A stretch of DNA of 64,000 nt from Cellulomonas xylanilytica (GCF_007989805.1 NZ_BJUB01000007.1:220093-284092); one strand, 5' to 3'. Shown: positions 38,278 through 47,176, counted from the first letter of the stretch. Notes: generated from the letters alone by a model not told the origin. Numbers and translations: made by a program.

Positions 38278-39207
38278 ATGAGCCTGCCGTTGGTCGACCT
38301 CCCCGAGGAGCTGGACGGCCGCAACGTCCTCGTGGTGCCCCGTGGCACGGACGTCGTCGTCCTGGCCACCGCCTGGTTCCCCGACGCCGCGTGGACGCGG
38401 GAACCGGTGAGCGCCGACGCGGCGGCGCGGTCCCGCCCGATGACCGGAGCCCGGTTCCGCGGGATCGCCGTCACCGTGACCGAGTCGAGCCCCGGCCTCC
38501 TCCGGCTGGACGGCGCCGCCTCCCTCGAGGGGCCGGTGCCGGCGGGCCGGTCCACGGCGCAGTCGGCCGGTCTCGCGGTCCCCGAGGTGGACCTGTACGC
38601 GCTGGTCCCCGCCGACCCGCGGGCGTCCCTCGACCTGGTCTACGGCTGGATGGCTGCGGCCGCGCGCCGGGCCGCCGGCAGCATCGTCCCCGTGGACCGC
38701 GCGCACGCCGTGGTGGTGCCCGACCCGGGCGCGGCGGTGGACCTCACGCTGTGGTCGGCCATGCCGCTGTCCGCGCAGGACGCGCTGCCGCTGGTGCGGC
38801 CGGCCATGACCGGAGCGCGCGTGGGGCCCACGGACGTCCCGCACCCGCAGCAGTCGGACGGGACGTCGGGTCCGCCCACGTTCTCCGTGACGGCGACGTT
38901 CGAGTACGACGGGGCGATCACCGTGCGGACGGGACGCTCGACGGAGGTGCCCGTGGCGCTGTCCCGGCTCGACTGGCGCGAGTTCGGGCCGTGGTCGTAC
39001 CACGTGACCTGGATCCCGCCGGAGCCCGAGGAGCTGCGGCTGGCCACCCCCTCGCAGCTGCACCTCATCGCCCGGTCGAGGGTGGTGCCCTCGGTCGCGC
39101 GCATCGCCGCGGCGCTGTGGCGGGCGGTCGGCGGGACCGTCGTCGACAGCGGCGGGTTCATCGTCCCGCCCGGGGAGCTGCAGGACCGGGCGACCGCACC
39201 CCGCTGA
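38278..39207 (+). CDS. hypothetical protein, paralogue of the protein at 60994-62139
   Basis: 309 aa, no named family. No signal peptide or membrane span. The C-terminal 60 residues (YHVTWIPPEPEELRLATPSQ ... VGGTVVDSGGFIVPP) align with the end of the 381-residue protein encoded at 60994 (YRVHWEPPFIEELEAERPSF ... IGGEIADEADFLVDP), and both share a central ARRAAGSIVP/ARRLGGSVRT element and a following acidic strand. It appears to be an actinobacterial duplicated fold. No enzyme motif was identified. It lies just after the DnaA-box-like cluster and converges on the transglutaminase gene. Confidence 0.8.
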   Translation: MSLPLVDLPEELDGRNVLVVPRGTDVVVLATAWFPDAAWTREPVSADAAARSRPMTGARFRGIAVTVTESSPGLLRLDGAASLEGPVPAGRSTAQSAGLAVPEVDLYALVPADPRASLDLVYGWMAAAARRAAGSIVPVDRAHAVVVPDPGAAVDLTLWSAMPLSAQDALPLVRPAMTGARVGPTDVPHPQQSDGTSGPPTFSVTATFEYDGAITVRTGRSTEVPVALSRLDWREFGPWSYHVTWIPPEPEELRLATPSQLHLIARSRVVPSVARIAAALWRAVGGTVVDSGGFIVPPGELQDRATAPR

Positions 39208-39214
39208 CCGAGGG

Positions 39215-40129
39215 TCAGGCGAACGGCTCGCTGCCGCTGGGCACCAGGTCGACCGACACGGTGAGCCGGGAGCCGGAGCCCTCGGTGAAGATGACCCCGC
39301 GCAGCGGCGGGACGTCGTCGTAGTCGCGGCCCCAGCCGAGCAGCACGTACCGGTCGTCGACGAGCTGGTCGTTGGTGGGGTCGACCTCCACCCAGCCGGC
39401 GCCGGGCACCCACGCGGACACCCACGCGTGCGACGCGTCGGCACCCCGGAGCTTCTCCCGGCCCGCCGGCGGGCGGGTCTCGATGTAGCCGCTGGAGTAC
39501 CGGGCGGGCAGCCCGTGCAGACGCAGGGCCGCGATCATCAGGTGCGCGAAGTCCTGGCAGACGCCCGCCTTCTGCGCGAGCAGCTGGGCCTGCGTGGTGT
39601 GCACGGTGGTGGAGCCCGACCGGTAAGCCAGCTCGGTGCGGATCCGGTGCGCCAGCTCGACCAGCACCTCGACCACCGGCCGGTCGGCCTCGAACGTCGG
39701 GGCCGCCCAGTCACGGACCTCGTCGGCGAACGTCACGTGCGGCGACGGCAGCAGCGCCTCGCGCAGGTCGACGATGCTCGGGTCCAGCCGGCCGACCTCG
39801 CCGGCCGCCACGCGGCGCGCCACGTCGTGCCACCCGACCGAGGGCAGCACCGCGGGGTCGGGCGCCTGCCGGGTGACCTCGACGGTGGACCGGGAGGTGA
39901 CCACGAGCCTGGTGTGCGGCGTCGTGACACCGAAGTACGTCGTGCGGTTCCCGTAGTAGTCGACCCACTGGTTGGTGTCGGCGGGTGCCGGCTCGATCTC
40001 GACCGACGTCGACAGGCACGTCTGCCCCGGCACGTCCCGGGGCGTCATCGTCGTGCGGCCGTAGGAGTCGGTCACCACGTTCGCGTACGAGTACGTGGTG
40101 CGGTGGACCAGGTCGTAGGTGCGGCTCAC
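39215..40129 (-). CDS. transglutaminase-like cysteine protease-fold protein
   Basis: 304 aa. An N-terminal beta domain (1-130, opening YDLVHRTTYSYANVV) of the bacterial transglutaminase type precedes the core with catalytic C191 (AGVCQDFAH), H234 (SHAWVSAW) and D250 (VEVDPTND). No signal peptide. GTG 40129 overlaps the ATP-grasp/alpha-E stop (GTGA), so the two are co-translated. In this family the enzyme is predicted to cleave or cross-link peptides made by the partner ATP-grasp enzyme. Confidence 0.92.
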   Translation of the reverse strand: MSRTYDLVHRTTYSYANVVTDSYGRTTMTPRDVPGQTCLSTSVEIEPAPADTNQWVDYYGNRTTYFGVTTPHTRLVVTSRSTVEVTRQAPDPAVLPSVGWHDVARRVAAGEVGRLDPSIVDLREALLPSPHVTFADEVRDWAAPTFEADRPVVEVLVELAHRIRTELAYRSGSTTVHTTQAQLLAQKAGVCQDFAHLMIAALRLHGLPARYSSGYIETRPPAGREKLRGADASHAWVSAWVPGAGWVEVDPTNDQLVDDRYVLLGWGRDYDDVPPLRGVIFTEGSGSRLTVSVDLVPSGSEPFA

Positions 40130-42711
40130 TCGCCACCACCGTCCCGGGCGTCCCAGGGGTCCTCGAGCGCACGGCTGGGGGAGAGCCGGACGAAGTGCAC
40201 GCGCTCGATCTCGTCGGCCGCGGAGTGCAGGCGCCAGAGCATCGACTCCAGGGTCTCCGCGAGCCGGGCGCGGCGGCCGTCGTCGGTGACCGCGGCGGCG
40301 ACGGCGACCGGGTCGACCTCGGCCAGCAGGTCGACGACGTCGTTGAGCAGGTGGTCGCGCTGGTCGGGGGCGCGGCCGGCGAGCGGGACCAGGGCGAGCG
40401 ACTCCTGGAGCCGGTCCAGCTGGTAGGCGAGCGACCGCGGGTTGGTGCCGTCGAGCAGCAGCAGGTCCAGCACCTCCGCCAGCCCGGCGCCCGTCTGATG
40501 ACGACGCCGGTACGTGATCGCCGACTCGTGCGCGAGCAGCACCGACTCGAGGACCACGGCGTCGACGTCGGCGGGCCGCCGCTGCACGACCGTGGCCAGC
40601 AGGCTCTCGACCAGGTGCTGCGCGCGCTCGATGCGCCGGCCGGCGTCGAGGAACTGCCAGCCGACGTCGCGGACCAGACCCTCGGCGGTGATCCCGGCGA
40701 TGGCGAGCAGTCCCTCCAGCACCTTGTCGAGCGCGGGCCGCAGCCCGGCCGTGACGGTGTTGCCGGCATCGACCCCGAGGTCGAGCGCGTCCCGGCCGTG
40801 CGTCCGGCCGCGCGTCCTGCCGCGCTCGTCGCGCAGGGCCCGCTCGATGCGGGCGAGCGGGCCGAACGTGTCGGTGGACAGCTGGTCGCGCACCGCGGCC
40901 GCCGCGGCGGCGAGCCGGCGGACCGAGCGCGCGACGGTCCCCGCGGTGCGCGGGTCCAGGACCAGGTCCCGGAACGACGGCCTCCTCTGGTCCGTGGGGG
41001 TGAGCGAGGAGATGAGCACGTCGAGCGCCCGGCCGCCCGCGGAGGCCGGCCGCTGGTGGAAGTCGTCCCAGCGGTCGACCACGACGCGGAGCACCCGGCT
41101 GGCGTCCTCGGCCCGCTCGGCGTAGCGGCCCATCCAGTAGAGGTTCTCGGCGGTGCGCGGCGAGATGCCGGTGGCCGTGCGGCGTGGCGTCGCGACCTCG
41201 CCGGCGGCCGACTCGTCGGACGGGACCCACGGTTCGACGGGCGCGTCCGGCTGGGTGGAGAGCACCCAGACGTCCTTCGCGGCGGCGCCCAGGGAGGAGG
41301 ACACGACGTGCCCCGCCGCGACGCGCGCCAGTCCTCCCGCCAGGACCGTGTACGACCCGCCGTGCGCGACCGCGTAGGTCCGCAGCACCGCGGCGCGCGG
41401 ACCGAGGTCGGCGGGACCGACGCCCTCCGCGGAGGGCAGGTCGCTGCCGACGCCCACCGGCAGCCCGTCGACCGTCGGGCCGGCCGGGCCCACGGGCTCC
41501 TGGCCCACCCAGTGCCACGGCTCCGCGGTGATCCGGGCGGCCAGCTGCTCGCGCTCGCGGTGGCTCAGGGTCCAGCCCAGGATGGTGCCGACGTCGGTGC
41601 CGCGGACGGTCGGCAGCACCACGAGCCGTTCCAGGTGCGTCAGGACGTGCTGCAGGGACCTCGGGTCGCCGCACCACCAGGTGGGGGCGGACGCGAGCGC
41701 GAGGTCCTGACCGAGCACCGCGTTGGCCAGCCGGGGCAGGTACGTGAGCAGCGCCGGGTTCTCCAGCACCGAGCTGCCGAGGGGGTTGACCACGCTCACC
41801 GTCCCGGCGCGGACCGCCCGGACCAGGCCCGGCACGCCGAGCCGCGACCCCTGGCGCAGGTCCAGCGGGTCGCACCACTCCGCGTCGACGCGGCGCAGGA
41901 CGACGTCGACGGGCTCGAGACCCTCGACGCCGCGCATCCACACCCGGCCGTCGCGGACCAGCAGGTCCGACCCCTCGACCAGCGGAAGGCCCAGCATCGA
42001 GGCGAGGTACGCCTGGTCGAACGCGGTCTCGCTGGACGGTCCGGAGGTCAGCAGGACGACGCGCGGCTGCTCGGTCCGTCCCGGGGCGACGTCCCGGAGC
42101 GCGAGCCGGAGCGCACGGAAGAACGGTCCGAGGCGCTGGATCGACGCCTGCCGGTAGACGCCCGACAGCACCTGCGACACGACGCGGCGGTCCTCCATCG
42201 CGTAGCCGACGCCCGACGGTGCCTGGGTCCGGTCGGCGACCGCGCACCACCCGCCCGCGCTGTCGCGGACCAGGTCCGTCGCGGTGAGCACCAGCTCGCG
42301 GCCGCCGGGCAGCCGCAGCCCGTCGACGGCCCGCACGAAGCCGGGGTGACCGAGCACGACGGTGGGCGGCAGCAGCTTGTCGGTCAGCAGGAGCCGGTGG
42401 CCGTACGCGTCCTGCAGGATCGCGTCCAGCAGCTCGGCCCGCTGCACCAGCGCCGCGTCGAGGCGGGCCCACTCCGGCTCGTCGACGATGACGGGCAGCG
42501 GATCCAGGTGCCACGGGTGCTCCCCGTCCTCCTGGTCCGCGCCGTAGGTGACACCGTGGTCGGCGAGCAGCCGCTCTGTCTCGTCGCGCGCGCGGGCCAG
42601 GCCCGGTCCGGTGGGCGCGTCCGCGGGGTCGGGCAGCCACGACCAGTCGGCGCGATGGTCGACCACCCCCGACTCGCCCTGCAGGCGTGGGGAGGAGAGC
42701 AGGTCGGTCAC
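40126..42711 (-). CDS. circularly permuted ATP-grasp / alpha-E fusion protein
   Basis: 861 aa. The N-terminal circularly permuted ATP-grasp type 2 domain (about 70-490; WHLDPLPVIVDEPEWARLD, LQDAYGHRLLLTDKLLPP, then GLEPVDVVLRRVDAEWCDPL with metal- and ATP-binding acidic residues) is followed by an alpha-E helical domain (about 525-855; TAENLYWMGRYAERAEDASR). The two are often separate genes; here they are fused. Such systems are predicted to make peptide or amide products together with a transglutaminase-like protein, which is the next gene. GTG 42711 follows CTCCTGG; a weak ribosome site. Confidence 0.92.
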   Translation of the reverse strand: MTDLLSSPRLQGESGVVDHRADWSWLPDPADAPTGPGLARARDETERLLADHGVTYGADQEDGEHPWHLDPLPVIVDEPEWARLDAALVQRAELLDAILQDAYGHRLLLTDKLLPPTVVLGHPGFVRAVDGLRLPGGRELVLTATDLVRDSAGGWCAVADRTQAPSGVGYAMEDRRVVSQVLSGVYRQASIQRLGPFFRALRLALRDVAPGRTEQPRVVLLTSGPSSETAFDQAYLASMLGLPLVEGSDLLVRDGRVWMRGVEGLEPVDVVLRRVDAEWCDPLDLRQGSRLGVPGLVRAVRAGTVSVVNPLGSSVLENPALLTYLPRLANAVLGQDLALASAPTWWCGDPRSLQHVLTHLERLVVLPTVRGTDVGTILGWTLSHREREQLAARITAEPWHWVGQEPVGPAGPTVDGLPVGVGSDLPSAEGVGPADLGPRAAVLRTYAVAHGGSYTVLAGGLARVAAGHVVSSSLGAAAKDVWVLSTQPDAPVEPWVPSDESAAGEVATPRRTATGISPRTAENLYWMGRYAERAEDASRVLRVVVDRWDDFHQRPASAGGRALDVLISSLTPTDQRRPSFRDLVLDPRTAGTVARSVRRLAAAAAAVRDQLSTDTFGPLARIERALRDERGRTRGRTHGRDALDLGVDAGNTVTAGLRPALDKVLEGLLAIAGITAEGLVRDVGWQFLDAGRRIERAQHLVESLLATVVQRRPADVDAVVLESVLLAHESAITYRRRHQTGAGLAEVLDLLLLDGTNPRSLAYQLDRLQESLALVPLAGRAPDQRDHLLNDVVDLLAEVDPVAVAAAVTDDGRRARLAETLESMLWRLHSAADEIERVHFVRLSPSRALEDPWDARDGGGE

Positions 42712-42766
42712 ACCCAGGAGTGTCGCCTACGACGGGGGGGTCCGGTCCAGCGGCCCGCCGACGGCG

Positions 42767-43213
42767 TCACAGCAGTCGCGCGTCCGGTGTCACGTCCTGC
42801 ACCGAGACGTCGACGCGCACCCGGTCCAGCGGCGGGTCGGCCAGGCCGAGGGTCCGTGCGACGGTCGCGGCGGCGGCACGGCGGACCTCGGCGGCCAGCG
42901 GGACCAGCGGCGTGCCGTACAGCGCGACGAGCTCCACCGTGAGCCGGTCCAGCTCGTCGTCGGCGGTCGTGGTGCAGGTGATGCGCAGGGCGGCGGCGTC
43001 GGGCACCCCGGCGACGGCCACCCGGACGCGCGACACCAGCACCGCGGAGGCCACCCACAGCTCACCGCCGGGCAGCCGGCCGCGGACCGGTGCGGACGGC
43101 CGGAACGCTTTCACGGCGGCCGCCACGACGTCGTCGCGCAGGGCGACCCAGCCGGCGTCGGTGTGCTCGCGCAGCGAGCGGGTGGCCTGCGTGAGCAGCT
43201 GCTCCCCGTTCAT
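42767..43213 (-). CDS. Asp23/Gls24-like hypothetical protein
   Basis: 148 aa with the alpha/beta pattern of Asp23/Gls24 proteins (RVRVAVAGVPDAAALRITC ... VELVALYGTPLVPLAAEVRRA). No signal peptide. ATG 43213 overlaps the sigma factor stop (ATGA) and follows GGAGG by 7 nt, so it is translated with that sigma factor. It may link sigma activity to the envelope proteins encoded divergently from 43896. The family assignment is by pattern and context. Confidence 0.72.
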   Translation of the reverse strand: MNGEQLLTQATRSLREHTDAGWVALRDDVVAAAVKAFRPSAPVRGRLPGGELWVASAVLVSRVRVAVAGVPDAAALRITCTTTADDELDRLTVELVALYGTPLVPLAAEVRRAAAATVARTLGLADPPLDRVRVDVSVQDVTPDARLL

Positions 43214-43764
43214 CGCCATGCCTCCATCCGCTGGACCAGGTGTCCGCGTGCCCGGTGGAGCTGGCCACGGACCGTGCTCGTCGTCGTTCCCGACACCTCG
43301 GCGATCTGCTCGTACGACAGGCCCTCGACCTCCCGCAGCAACCACGCGGAGCGCGGCCCCGGCGGGAGCTCCCGCAGCGCCGCGTTGAGCGCCTCGAGCA
43401 GGTCGGTCCCCTCGGCCGAGCGTTCGGGGTCGACCGCGTGACGGTCCACCTCGTCGTCGGCGACGAACGGGAGCGGGAGTGCCGTGCGGGTCCGCCGGCG
43501 TTGCGACGACCGGACCTTGTGCGCCGTGATGGCGAACAGCCAGGTGCGCAGCGACGACCGGCCCGCGAACTGCGGCAACGAGGTCCACGCGGCGGCGAAC
43601 GCCTCCTGGACGCAGTCCTCGGTGTCCTGTGGATCATCGAGCATGCGACGGGCGTAGCGATAGAGCGCCGGACCATGTCGGTCGACGATCACCCGGAACG
43701 CGGCGCGGTCGAGCAGCGCCGCCCGGCGGGCGAGCACCTCGTCCGGGATCTCGTCTGCGTCCAT
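43210..43764 (-). CDS. ECF RNA polymerase sigma factor
   Basis: 184 aa. Region 2 (about 20-85): DDPQDTEDCVQEAFAAAWTS and SLRTWLFAITAHKVRSSQRR. Region 4 (about 120-175): LPPGPRSAWLLREVEGLSYE, then the helix-turn-helix QIAEVSGTTTSTVRGQLHRA. The start is uncertain: ATG 43764 keeps a normal N-terminus, while ATG 43800 would add 12 residues with similar codon bias. It is divergent from the Asp23 operon, with a 131-nt spacer containing TGACGTGTGTCACA-like symmetry. Confidence 0.9.
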   Translation of the reverse strand: MDADEIPDEVLARRAALLDRAAFRVIVDRHGPALYRYARRMLDDPQDTEDCVQEAFAAAWTSLPQFAGRSSLRTWLFAITAHKVRSSQRRRTRTALPLPFVADDEVDRHAVDPERSAEGTDLLEALNAALRELPPGPRSAWLLREVEGLSYEQIAEVSGTTTSTVRGQLHRARGHLVQRMEAWR

Positions 43765-43895
43765 CCCGAGCAGCGTGCGGCCGAAGGCGCCCCGCCGCAT
43801 CCTGGCGGTGTGACACACGTCACATCGGCCGTCCGTGACGAACCGCCCCGAACGGCGACCAACCGTACGTACGTCACCAGCCGAGAGAGGTCACC

Positions 43896-44351
43896 ATGAG
43901 CGAGTCCGCCACGACCGTCACCGCACCCGCCGCCCGCGTCCGACAGAGCGCGCTCGTCACGCCCGAGGGCAGCACGACGATCGCCGACACGGTCGTCAGC
44001 AAGATCGCCGGCATCGCCGCCGGGGAGGTCGCCGGGGTGCACTCCCTCGGCGGCGGCACCGCCCGCGCGATCGGCAACCTGCGCGAGCGCATCCCGGGCG
44101 CCCGCACCAACCACTCGCAGGGCGTCTCCGTCGAGGTGGGCGAGACCGAGGCGGCCGTCGACCTCGACCTGGTCGCCGAGTACGGCGTCTCGATCGCCGA
44201 CCTCGCCGACGGCATCCGGCGCAACGTCATCAGCGCCGTCGAGCGCATGACCGGCCTGCACGTCGTCGAGGTCAACGTGACCGTGAACGACGTGCACCTG
44301 CCGCAGGACGACGCGCAGCCGGCCGCCCCGCAGGAGCAGCGGGTCCAGTGA
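43896..44351 (+). CDS. Asp23/Gls24 family envelope stress response protein
   Basis: 151 aa. The Asp23 domain (about 20-130) has GSTTIADTVVSKIAGIAAGEVAGVHS and the end segment VVEVNVTVNDVHLP. It is an abundant cytoplasmic membrane-associated protein in other Gram-positives, anchored by AmaP. It is first of a six-gene operon with overlapping stops and starts. GAGAGG lies 7 nt upstream. It is divergent from an ECF sigma gene that probably controls it. Confidence 0.92.
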   Translation: MSESATTVTAPAARVRQSALVTPEGSTTIADTVVSKIAGIAAGEVAGVHSLGGGTARAIGNLRERIPGARTNHSQGVSVEVGETEAAVDLDLVAEYGVSIADLADGIRRNVISAVERMTGLHVVEVNVTVNDVHLPQDDAQPAAPQEQRVQ

Positions 44352-44746
44352 CCCAGGTCCCGGAGCAGGTCCCGACGCCGCTGGAGGTGGCGCCGGACCT
44401 GGCGCCGCTCGGCGGCGTCGAGCCCGACGTCGAGGTCGTCGTCGTTCTCGACGACGTCGTCCCGGACCCGGAACCGCGCACCCCTGCCGAGATCGTCGCC
44501 GCGGCCGTCCTGGGCGTCCCCGGCGTCGTCCGGCTGCACGGCGGACGCTTCGGTGAGCTGGGCACCTATCTGCCCGGCCGCCGGGTCACCGGCGTCCGGA
44601 TCGACGACGACGGCACCGAGGTGCACGTCGTCGTCGACGACCTCGCCCCGGTGCCCGAGACGGCGGCGAGGGTCCAGCGAGCCGTCTCCGCGGTCGCGCC
44701 CATGCCCGTCCGCGTCCACGTCGAGGACATCGACACCATCGTCTGA
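44348..44746 (+). CDS. Asp23-operon hypothetical protein
   Basis: 132 aa. The N-terminal acidic Val/Pro/Glu stretch is followed by an Asp23-like core (TPAEIVAAAVLGVPGVVRLHGG ... VRVHVEDI). GTG 44348 overlaps the previous stop (GTGA). It looks like a shortened or divergent Asp23 domain. Confidence 0.82.
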   Translation: MTQVPEQVPTPLEVAPDLAPLGGVEPDVEVVVVLDDVVPDPEPRTPAEIVAAAVLGVPGVVRLHGGRFGELGTYLPGRRVTGVRIDDDGTEVHVVVDDLAPVPETAARVQRAVSAVAPMPVRVHVEDIDTIV

Positions 44747-44755
44747 GGAGCCACC

Positions 44756-44932
44756 GTGTCATCTGTCGCCATCGGGCTGTTCGCCGGCCTGCTGCTCGCC
44801 CTCGTCGCCGCCGTCGGCGGGTTCGACATGTTCATGCTCGCCGTCGTCCTCGGGGCCGTCGGCGTGGTCGTCGGCCTCGTCGTCGACGGCCGGATCGACG
44901 TCACCAGCCTGTCCGGCCGCGGCCGTGGCTGA
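44756..44932 (+). CDS. DUF2273-like small membrane protein
   Basis: 58 aa. Two membrane spans (3-22 and 24-45) joined by GGFDM, in the pattern of the DUF2273 proteins that accompany Asp23 and AmaP. GTG 44756 follows GAGGAG by 6 nt. The stop overlaps the next gene by 8 nt. It may help assemble the Asp23 layer at the membrane. Confidence 0.8.
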   Translation: MSSVAIGLFAGLLLALVAAVGGFDMFMLAVVLGAVGVVVGLVVDGRIDVTSLSGRGRG

Positions 44933-45287
44933 CGGGGGCGCCCGCGGCGGCCTCGTGATCGCCGACCGCGCCCTGACGAGGATCGCCCGCCAGGTCACCC
45001 TCGACGTCCCCGGCGTGGCGCCCGAGGAGTCGTCGGGCGCCGTGGAGCGGACGCTCGGCCGCGGCTACCCGCGCGTGCACTGGCAGCGCGCCGGCACCCG
45101 GGCGCGCGTCGAGGTCGAGGTGGCGATCCTGTGGCCGGCCTCGGCCGCCGAGGTCACCACCGGTGTCCAGGCCGCCCTGCACCAGCAGCTCGGGCGCCTG
45201 GCGGGTCAGGACCTCGCCCACGTGAGCGTCGCCGTGCGCGAGGTCGTCCGTGCGGCGAGCGCCCGACCGGTCGCGAGGGTGCGATGA
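44925..45287 (+). CDS. Asp23/Gls24-like protein
   Basis: 120 aa, Asp23 pattern (ADRALTRIARQVTLDVPGVAPEE ... VEVEVAILWPASAAEVTTGVQ). GTG 44925 lies inside the end of the DUF2273-like gene and the stop overlaps the next start (ATGA), so translation is coupled on both sides. Confidence 0.85.
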   Translation: MADGGARGGLVIADRALTRIARQVTLDVPGVAPEESSGAVERTLGRGYPRVHWQRAGTRARVEVEVAILWPASAAEVTTGVQAALHQQLGRLAGQDLAHVSVAVREVVRAASARPVARVR

Positions 45288-45859
45288 CGCACGTGGAGGT
45301 CCCGCGCGCCTTCGCCCCGGCTGCCGTGGCCACCCGGGCCGGCCGGGTCGCGTGGTGGAGCATCGCGCTCGCCGTCCTGCTCGTCGTCGTGGGCGTGCTC
45401 GTGCTCCGTGAGGCCCTCGTCGCGGCCGGGCAGGTGGACGGTTCACCGTGGGTCGCACCCGCCGTCGACAGGCTCGACGGCCTGGTGCCGTCCGCGGTCG
45501 TCACGGCCGTCGGCGTCGTCGTGGCCCTCCTCGGGCTGTGGCTCGTGGTCGTCGCCCTCGGTCGCCGCGTCCGCACCCGGCTCGACGTCAGGTCGTCGAC
45601 GGGCACGACCCTCGGCACCGGCGACGCCGCCCGGCTCGCCGCGTCCGCCGCCGACGACGTCGACCGGGTGCTGTCCGCGAGGGCGTCGGCCACCCGTCGC
45701 GCGGTGACCGTCACGGTGAGCACGCTCGAGGGGGACGACGTGACCGCCGCCGTCCGCGCAGCCGTCACCGAGCGGCTGGAGCCGCTGGTGCAGCCGCTGT
45801 CCGTGAAGGTCGTCAGCCGCGTGACCGCCGGCCTGCACGCGGGCGGTGACGGGCGATGA
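45284..45859 (+). CDS. DUF6286-type two-span membrane protein of the Asp23 operon
   Basis: 191 aa. Membrane spans at about 22-42 and 68-90 are followed by a cytoplasmic alpha/beta domain (100-185) with RRAVTVTVSTLEGDDVTAAV. This matches the DUF6286 proteins found beside AmaP in actinobacteria. ATG 45284 and the stop both overlap neighbours (ATGA). Confidence 0.85.
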   Translation: MTHVEVPRAFAPAAVATRAGRVAWWSIALAVLLVVVGVLVLREALVAAGQVDGSPWVAPAVDRLDGLVPSAVVTAVGVVVALLGLWLVVVALGRRVRTRLDVRSSTGTTLGTGDAARLAASAADDVDRVLSARASATRRAVTVTVSTLEGDDVTAAVRAAVTERLEPLVQPLSVKVVSRVTAGLHAGGDGR

Positions 45860-46434
45860 GGCGGTCGATCCTGGCCTTCGACCGGGTGCTCGTGCTGCTG
45901 CTCGGCCTCGTGCTGGTCGTGCTCGGGGTGGCCGCCGTGGGCTGGCAGACGGGCTTCCTGGGCTCCGTGTGGCCGGACGTCCCCGACGAGGTCTCCGTCG
46001 ACACCGGTGAGATCACCGGGGCGTCGGGATTCGCGGTGCTCGCCGGAGTGGCCGGGAGCGCGCTCGTGGTCATCGGGCTGTGCTGGCTGATCGCGCACCT
46101 GCCGCGGCGCTCCGTCGGCTCGCTCCGGCTGCCGTCGGGGGAGCAGCCCGGCAGGCTCGTCGTCGACCCGGGCCCGGCCGTCGCGACCGCCGCGGAGGTG
46201 CTGGCCGACGACCCGCTGATCCGGTCCGCGCGCGGTGCCGTGCTGGCCGACCGGGGGGAGCAGGTCGTGCGCCTGCGAGCCACGGTCGACCCGGACGCGG
46301 ACCTCGGTGCGGTCGTCGCCGCGTGCGACCGGGTGCTCGCCGACCTGGCGCACGTGCTGCCCGCCGACCAGCTGCGCTCGCGCGTCGAGCTGTCGGTCCT
46401 GCGCCGTGGGGAGGTCGGGCCGCGGGTGCGCTGA
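45856..46434 (+). CDS. amaP: alkaline shock response membrane anchor protein AmaP
   Basis: 192 aa. Two spans (about 8-30 and 58-80) and a C-terminal cytoplasmic domain with VVRLRATVDPDADLGAVVAA. It is the last gene of the operon and probably tethers the Asp23 proteins to the membrane. The order Asp23, Asp23-like, DUF2273, Asp23-like, DUF6286, AmaP is typical of Actinobacteria. Confidence 0.85.
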   Translation: MRRSILAFDRVLVLLLGLVLVVLGVAAVGWQTGFLGSVWPDVPDEVSVDTGEITGASGFAVLAGVAGSALVVIGLCWLIAHLPRRSVGSLRLPSGEQPGRLVVDPGPAVATAAEVLADDPLIRSARGAVLADRGEQVVRLRATVDPDADLGAVVAACDRVLADLAHVLPADQLRSRVELSVLRRGEVGPRVR

Positions 46435-46492
46435 CCGCGCGTCGGTGGTCGGGTGGAGACTCGGAGGCACACGCGAGCGGAGGAGGCCACCG

Positions 46493-46861
46493 ATGGGTCG
46501 GGACGCGGTCACGGGGTGGGTCGAGCGGTACGAGCAGGCGTGGCGGGCGCAGGACGTCGACGCCCTGGACGGGCTTTTCGCGCAGGACGCGCGCTACCTG
46601 CGCTCCCCCTACGCGGAGCCGTTGGAGGGGCTCGACGCGATCAAGGGGTTCTGGCTGGACGACACGCCGTTCACGATGACGGCCACGGTGGTCGCGGCGG
46701 ACGGTGCTGACGCCGTCGTCCGGGTGGAGGTGCGGTACGGCGGCGACGAGCCGCAGGAGTACCGCGACCTGTGGGTGCTGCGGTTCCGGCCGGACGGGCG
46801 CGCGGAGCTGTTCGAGGAGTGGGCCTACTGGCCGGAGAAGTCGTACACCGCCTCGGACTGA
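46493..46861 (+). CDS. SnoaL-like / NTF2-fold protein
   Basis: 122 aa. Single cone-shaped NTF2 domain opening VTGWVERYEQAWRAQDVDALDGLFAQDARYL, a ligand-binding or small-isomerase fold with no clear substrate. GGAGGAGG lies 6 nt upstream of ATG 46493. It stands alone, 3 nt before the end of the convergent gene at 46865. Confidence 0.88.
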   Translation: MGRDAVTGWVERYEQAWRAQDVDALDGLFAQDARYLRSPYAEPLEGLDAIKGFWLDDTPFTMTATVVAADGADAVVRVEVRYGGDEPQEYRDLWVLRFRPDGRAELFEEWAYWPEKSYTASD

Positions 46862-46864
46862 CTC

Positions 46865-47104
46865 TCAGTGCAGGAGCGAGACGATCTGCCAGGCGTCGGG
46901 GTCGGGCTGGGCGGCGATCCGCTCGCGGGCGAGCGCGAACGCCTCCTCAGGTGTCGAGACGACGACGCTCGCGTGGAACGTCGTCGCGCTGCTCAGCACG
47001 CTGTACAGCGGGCCCAGGGGATTGCCGTCGTCGTCGCACTTGCCGACGGCGACGATGAACGCCTGGTGCAGCAGGTCGGGGGCGGAGTCGGTGATGAGCG
47101 TCAC
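46865..47104 (-). CDS. small hypothetical protein
   Basis: 79 aa, no family recognised. The sequence has the look of a short beta-alpha protein (HQAFIVAVGKCDDDGNPLG ... STPEEAFALARERIAAQ). GTG 47104 overlaps its AGGGAG ribosome site closely, so the exact start is uncertain. It is divergent from the acetyltransferase gene at 47177. Confidence 0.68.
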   Translation of the reverse strand: MTLITDSAPDLLHQAFIVAVGKCDDDGNPLGPLYSVLSSATTFHASVVVSTPEEAFALARERIAAQPDPDAWQIVSLLH

Positions 47105-47176
47105 TCCCTGGATATCGGCACGTCCGGGCTGATCCTGGAACCGAGAATGCTGTGAAGGCGTGAGAAAGTCGTGAAC

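Noticed and set aside
39215..42640. Transglutaminase frame extended upstream to 42640
   Set aside because: The extension runs through the ATP-grasp/alpha-E gene in another frame and is Arg/Ala-rich nonsense. GTG 40129 is the proper start.
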